This document shows, one piece after another, positions 60,012 to 64,000 of a DNA stretch of 64,000 nucleotides. The notes below the pieces were generated by a model, which worked only from the letters and a program-made list of their open reading frames with translations, was not told the origin of the DNA and searched no databases. Within the stretch, counting starts at the first letter, position 1. Each line of letters starts with the position of its first letter. Position numbers and translations under genes: made by a program. The stretch is from CAJWKT01 sp964465375 (GTDB lineage: Bacteria; Pseudomonadota; Gammaproteobacteria; Steroidobacterales; Rariloculaceae): positions 1 through 64,000 of the forward strand of contig CAYXIJ010000013.1 in NCBI GenBank assembly GCA_964465375.1. The letters are read 5' to 3'.

Positions 60012-60986
60012 CTAATAGACCTCTACCATGCACCGGCCGGTGGCTTTTACGCCACGGCGTATCTGGGAGGGCTCCCAATCAATAGGGTCTGTCCCGGAGA
60101 GTTTTTCACCTATTTTAAAGTAGCCGTTGTTCAACTTGTGATGAGCCATGGATTGATAAAGACCGATCTGCATGCCGGCAAGACCGCAGATATAAAGTAC
60201 CGTTCTCGGGTTCTCTAGTATTGGCCCAAACTGGGCAATTTGTTCATCAACCAGTTGGTGTATGTAGCAGCCTCGACTACCATCGAGACGTGTTTCCCGG
60301 CTTATGGCGGTGTGATAATGGAAGTTGTCATGTTTAGAGGCAAGATCTGTAAAAAGATCATCGTAAAGCAGGTCACTTGTGTAGGGGGCTCCCATGAGGA
60401 GATGAATCTGGCTTGTGGTGGGGCCGTGATCTGGATGGGATAAAAGTTCCATCGCCATGCCACGGAACGGTGCGATGCCGGTACCAGTTGCGATGAAAAC
60501 ATAGTCATGTTTATCTCGGTCTATTGGTAAAAGAAAACGCTTTCCGCTGGGGCCAGTAAGCCTTACCTCATCTCCAGGTTTCAGTTTACAGAGGTAATTG
60601 CTACAAACACCCAAAAAAAGACCATTCTCGGTTGGGCCAGGGCTTCTTTCTTCAGCATTAAATTCATCGATAAGACGTTTGGGGGTTGTAGAGATAATCT
60701 TGCCTGCGCCGTCTTCTCCGTAACTTGGGCAGGCGATCGAGTACAGCCGTACTTTGTGGGGCTTTCCTTTCGGATCTTTGCCTGGAGCAAGAACTCCGAA
60801 AGATTGACCTGCTAAGCAATTATTTTCTAGGGGTGTACCCGAAACATCAATTTCAGTGTGACGAACGAAGCTAGCGGATTTGCCTTTCATGCATGAGTCA
60901 TTGGACACAACCCTGCCAATCACAGGATCACTTACCGATGCTAGGTTTTTCGCAACGTTAGGTAGGACCGGAATATCGGCAGTCAC
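60012..60986 (-). CDS. fpr: Ferredoxin--NADP(+) reductase (plant type)
   Basis: 324 residues. FAD-binding motif R-L-Y-S-I-A-C-P-S, the Gly/Cys-rich L-G-V-C-S-N-Y-L-C, the pyrophosphate-binding F-I-A-T-G-T-G-I-A-P and the C-terminal Y-I-C-G-L-A-G-M stretch with a terminal Y mark plant-type FNR. It links reduced ferredoxin to NADP+. It follows korB with a 22-base gap on the minus strand and probably regenerates or uses the ferredoxin that the korAB enzyme reduces. The start is a GTG at 60986. The gene symbol is by function, not by proven orthology. Confidence 0.85.
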   Translation of the reverse strand: MTADIPVLPNVAKNLASVSDPVIGRVVSNDSCMKGKSASFVRHTEIDVSGTPLENNCLAGQSFGVLAPGKDPKGKPHKVRLYSIACPSYGEDGAGKIISTTPKRLIDEFNAEERSPGPTENGLFLGVCSNYLCKLKPGDEVRLTGPSGKRFLLPIDRDKHDYVFIATGTGIAPFRGMAMELLSHPDHGPTTSQIHLLMGAPYTSDLLYDDLFTDLASKHDNFHYHTAISRETRLDGSRGCYIHQLVDEQIAQFGPILENPRTVLYICGLAGMQIGLYQSMAHHKLNNGYFKIGEKLSGTDPIDWEPSQIRRGVKATGRCMVEVY

Positions 60987-61008
60987 AGCTTTTTTCGCCC
61001 CGCAAAAC

Positions 61009-61914
61009 TCACATCATTCCATTGATGACCTTTTGGCTCTGCTCGTCACTCAGGCCTAGTGACCTATGGGCTAGGGCACCACCTTTTTGTAGCACAGGTT
61101 CCTGTTGCCCTAGTGCCGGCCTGTCATTCGCCTGTAAAAATAGACCGGTGTAGATAGTGTCACCCCATAGCATCGCTTTTTCACAGGCAGCCTTCCAGTC
61201 ATTTGTGTCGTGATTTTCATCTTCTAGTCGCCGAATACGCGGCTTAAAAAATTGAACACTATTGTCATGGTTGAATGTGATGCAGGGACTGAATACGCTA
61301 ATAAGGGAAAAGCCTCGGTGCTCAATTGCTTTTTTCATTAGCATCGAGAGATGTTTCGTATCACTAGAGAAACCACGGGCAACAAAGGTAGCACCGTTCA
61401 TGATTGCAGATGTAACGGGGTTGAAGGGGAATTCCACACTACCAAAGGGTGTGCTTTTAGTCTTCATATCATGGTTGCTAGTGGGCGATACCTGGCCCGT
61501 AGTAAGGCCATAGATTTCGTTGTCCATTACGATATAAGTCAGATCTACATTTCGGCGGGCTGTGTGCGTGAAATGGTTACCACCAATACCATAGCCATCA
61601 CCGTCTCCCCCGGTAGCGATCACGGTTAGGTTTTGGTTTGCCATTTTCGCACCCGTTGCCACCGCAAGTGCCCGCCCATGAAGAGTATGCATTCCATAGG
61701 AATTAAAGAATCCAGGAAAGTTTGACGAACAGCCTATGCCGCTAACCGTAAGGATTTCGTGGGGCTTCAAATCAAGGTCCAAGCAGGCCTTCCTCAGGCT
61801 ATTTAAAACACCAAAGTCACCACAGCCTGCACACCAGTCAGGGTCCACCCTGCCCTTGAATTCGTTGGCAGTTGTAGGCGCACTTACGAGGGCTCTTGTA
61901 TCTATTCCATCCAT
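61009..61914 (-). CDS. korB: 2-oxoacid:ferredoxin oxidoreductase beta subunit
   Basis: 301 residues. The TPP-binding core is clear: D-W-C-A-G-C-G-D-F-G near residue 26, G-I-G-C-S-S-N-F-P with a cluster Cys, and G-D-G-D-G-Y-G-I-G-G-N with Mg2+ ligands. It pairs with the upstream alpha subunit (21-base gap). The complex oxidises 2-oxoglutarate or another 2-oxo acid to the acyl-CoA and reduces ferredoxin in the cytoplasm, replacing the lipoamide dehydrogenase complex or running beside it. Next gene: a ferredoxin reductase. Confidence 0.92.
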   Translation of the reverse strand: MDGIDTRALVSAPTTANEFKGRVDPDWCAGCGDFGVLNSLRKACLDLDLKPHEILTVSGIGCSSNFPGFFNSYGMHTLHGRALAVATGAKMANQNLTVIATGGDGDGYGIGGNHFTHTARRNVDLTYIVMDNEIYGLTTGQVSPTSNHDMKTKSTPFGSVEFPFNPVTSAIMNGATFVARGFSSDTKHLSMLMKKAIEHRGFSLISVFSPCITFNHDNSVQFFKPRIRRLEDENHDTNDWKAACEKAMLWGDTIYTGLFLQANDRPALGQQEPVLQKGGALAHRSLGLSDEQSQKVINGMM

Positions 61915-61935
61915 CTTAGACCTTTTACAGCTTTG

Positions 61936-63717
61936 TTAAACCATGATTTCTTGAGTTGGCACAGAGTGATCTGTTTTTCCTGCTAGTTGATCCTGAACTG
62001 CATCGACGATGTGGTGAGGTGCGAAAGGTTCTCCGTCATATTTTCGGATATGACCATCGACACTCAACCCAGTTTCGCTTCTTAAGTAACGATAGAATTG
62101 TCCAGAATAGTTATTCTCAACGATTATTGTCCGTTTGGCATTAGATAGGATCTCAGTTACGGCTTCCACATGAAATGGAACAATCCATTTGATGGGCAAG
62201 TGATTTACAGTTACACCTTTAGCCGCTAGTTGTGTAACTGCTTCTTTAATAACTCCGTAAGTTGATCCCCAGCCGATTAGGGTGACTTCTGCGTTTGCAG
62301 ATCCTTCTAATTTAGGGGGGGCGACTTCTTTTACTGCATTTTTTAGTTTTCGTGCACGCTTTTCGACCATTTTGCGCCGCTTAATTGGGTTAGTGAATTC
62401 GTCGCTGATTAGAACACCATCCTGATCATGCTCATCAGTTGCAACTATGTGCACATGGCCTTCTAATCCAGGAAGGGCCCTGGGTGAAATACCGCTCTCA
62501 GTATCCTTGTAGCGAAGATATTCCTCTTTTCCTTTGGCGCTGGTAATTATCTCCCCATGATCAATGTGTGGCTGTAAGTTGATGTCATCGGGGTCCGCAC
62601 TAAAGGTCCCCTCAGAAATTAGCAGGTCCGAAATGACAATACCGGGGCACTGATATTTGTCACAGTAATTAAACAATTCCGGAATCGTATTGAATGCGTC
62701 TAAAGCATCTTGGGGCGCAACGATGATTCGCTCGAAGTCCCCTTGGCTGGCACCCAGTGCTTGCCAGAGGTCCCCTTGTTCGGTTTTAGTCGGGACCCCT
62801 GTTGAAGGGCCTGCCCGCTGGACGTTAATGTACACCACTGGGATTTCCATCATTGCTGCCGCGCCGATTGCTTCAGTCATTAACGCAAATCCGCCTCCAG
62901 ACGTAGCACACATGGCCCTGCAGCCAACGTGGGCTGCACCTATGACCATATTAGCGACTGCAATTTCATCTTCTGCTTGTCGAACTAAGATATCAAGATC
63001 ACGTGCGTGTCGGGCCATCCAATGTAGAACGCCAGTAGATGGGCTCATAGGATAGGCTGCATAGAATTTGACACCGGCTGCAGCGCCACCCATAGCAAGC
63101 GCATCATTTCCCGTCCAAAGAGCAAGCGGTTTCGGGCCCTGAGGAACTGGCTGAGCGTAAGCGTCAAAATTTTCTTCTGCGTATTTGTAGCCCGTTCTCG
63201 CTGTGTTTACGTTCTCGTCGATTACCGACTTCCCTTTGGATTTAAAGCGTTCGGTAAGCGCCGTTTCTAAGACCTTGAAGTCCAACCCGAGCAAATAGGT
63301 GATAACCCCAAGCGCAATAGTATTTTGAATGACCTTATTTCGGCTCTTATTCGACAACTCAGCGACAGGCAAGGGGCAAAGTTGTACACTCGGTTTCGGC
63401 TTACCTGCTTTGATTTTGTCGCTGTTGAAGATTACATGCCCGCCTGGCCCTATGAGATCTAAGTGCCGGTCCATCGTGTCTTGATTGAGGCAGACCAGCA
63501 CGTCAAGTTGGTCTCCATGTGTCTCGATTTTCTGATCGCTTATGCGAATTGTCAGAAAAATGTGGCCACCGCGCACTATCGATTGATAGGCGTTGTAGGC
63601 GTTTAGATGGAGCCCACGTCTTGTAATTATTTGCGCAAGCATGCCACCAGGGGTAGCAATGCCTTGCCCGGCTGCACCGCCGATAGCAATTGATAAATCA
63701 AACTGATCGGTACTCAT
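61936..63717 (-). CDS. korA: 2-oxoacid:ferredoxin oxidoreductase alpha subunit (gamma domain fused)
   Basis: About 593 residues. The N-terminal gamma-type domain begins A-I-G-G-A-A-G-Q-G-I and carries T-I-R-I-S-D; the alpha-type domain follows with G-N-D-A-L-A-M-G-G-A-A-A-G and Y-P-M-S-P-S-T, then T-S-G-G-G-F-A-L-M-T-E-A and a transketolase-like C-terminal domain. The fused gamma-alpha layout is the one of KorA-type enzymes from aerobes. ATG 63717 is used; TTG 63738 is in frame upstream. First gene of korA-korB-fnr on the minus strand. Confidence 0.92.
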   Translation of the reverse strand: MSTDQFDLSIAIGGAAGQGIATPGGMLAQIITRRGLHLNAYNAYQSIVRGGHIFLTIRISDQKIETHGDQLDVLVCLNQDTMDRHLDLIGPGGHVIFNSDKIKAGKPKPSVQLCPLPVAELSNKSRNKVIQNTIALGVITYLLGLDFKVLETALTERFKSKGKSVIDENVNTARTGYKYAEENFDAYAQPVPQGPKPLALWTGNDALAMGGAAAGVKFYAAYPMSPSTGVLHWMARHARDLDILVRQAEDEIAVANMVIGAAHVGCRAMCATSGGGFALMTEAIGAAAMMEIPVVYINVQRAGPSTGVPTKTEQGDLWQALGASQGDFERIIVAPQDALDAFNTIPELFNYCDKYQCPGIVISDLLISEGTFSADPDDINLQPHIDHGEIITSAKGKEEYLRYKDTESGISPRALPGLEGHVHIVATDEHDQDGVLISDEFTNPIKRRKMVEKRARKLKNAVKEVAPPKLEGSANAEVTLIGWGSTYGVIKEAVTQLAAKGVTVNHLPIKWIVPFHVEAVTEILSNAKRTIIVENNYSGQFYRYLRSETGLSVDGHIRKYDGEPFAPHHIVDAVQDQLAGKTDHSVPTQEIMV

Positions 63718-63871
63718 ATATTCTGGGGAAACACTCAAGGATCAATATCTGGGGGTAAATGATGGCACAAATTGAACCAATTTGGCAGGATGATCTCAGG
63801 AAAATATTTATTTTTCATCTTGCAAACGAATAGTAGAATAGTGTAGGAAATTATTTTTAACGGCGATTTTT

Positions 63872-64000
63872 ATGATTGTTGAGCAAATATGGACAGGCAA
63901 TGCATACCGCAATTTTAACTACTTAATTGCTTGTCCCGAGACAGGAGAAGCCTTGGCTGTTGATCCGCTGGATCACGCAAAATGTTTGGCTGCGGCGAGG
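63872..64000 (+). CDS. N-terminus of an MBL-fold hydrolase, glyoxalase II-like (truncated by the window)
   Basis: The frame opens with ATG at 63872 and stays open for 43 codons to the window end. V-E-Q-I-W-T-G-N-A-Y-R-N-F-N-Y-L-I and D-P-L-D are the first strands of a glyoxalase II/MBL-fold protein, but the metal-binding H-x-H-x-D-H lies beyond the edge, so the call rests on these strands only. Divergent from korA. Confidence 0.6.
   Translation, partial: MIVEQIWTGNAYRNFNYLIACPETGEALAVDPLDHAKCLAAAR

Overview
The window looks like the chromosome of an aerobic, heterotrophic, probably marine gammaproteobacterium. That is an inference from gene content: TRAP and tripartite tricarboxylate (TTT) transporters, a Na+/solute symporter, a KorAB-type oxidoreductase with a ferredoxin reductase, a proteobacterial MacAB-like exporter, an encoded-CCA tRNA-Pro, and many secreted enzymes. 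No phage, insertion sequence, CRISPR array or rRNA was seen.

Layout. 1-7.8 kb holds an alpha/beta hydrolase, a secreted metallo-beta-lactamase-fold hydrolase, an LVIVD-repeat protein, a ketopantoate reductase-like enzyme, a TAXI TRAP binding protein, the first DUF6152-type proteins and two decayed genes. 7.9-25 kb is a catabolic block: a TRAP system (dctQM divergent from dctP), a D-2-hydroxyacid dehydrogenase, an MDR alcohol dehydrogenase, an HMGL-like aldolase/synthase, an M24-fold protein, a two-domain PEP-utilising enzyme, a Gfo/Idh/MocA oxidoreductase, TctB-TctA-TctC, a histidinol-dehydrogenase-family enzyme, a cyclase-family hydrolase and an SDR. 25-28.6 kb holds a deiodinase-like selenoprotein in a cluster of DUF6152 and related genes. 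28.6-33.6 kb looks like an aromatic or heteroaromatic module (NicC-like monooxygenase, GPH transporter, cupin protein, MBL-fold protein, NUDIX). 33.7-46 kb is rich in exported enzymes: Tat amidohydrolase, gamma-glutamyltransferase, SSS symporter with a small membrane partner, Tat LVIVD protein, Tat FAD oxidoreductase, pentaheme cytochrome, M20 amidohydrolase and a second cyclase. 46-55 kb is the main DUF6152 array, with a second selenoprotein inside it and a KamA-like radical SAM gene. 55-58.6 kb is a MacAB-like efflux operon. The right end has tRNA-Pro, a glutathionyl-hydroquinone reductase-like GST, korA-korB-fnr and a truncated glyoxalase-II-like gene.

The most interesting content is a modular periplasmic family with 11 intact members and one wreck in 64 kb. 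It is built from an N module (DUF6152-like; signal peptide cleaved before His-His, then a conserved N-P-H) and a C module (one early and one late conserved Cys). Members occur as N alone (3), C alone (3) and N+C fusions (5). Two members are followed on the same strand, at 17 and 78 bases, by genes that read through an in-frame UGA exactly where a redox-active Cys is expected: a deiodinase-like G-C-L-T-U-P-P protein with a DsbD-alpha-like tail, and a W-U-P-F-C redoxin. Each UGA is followed at the right distance by a hairpin of bacterial SECIS type. I infer a periplasmic selenol/thiol redox system working with the N/C-module proteins. Its substrate is unknown.
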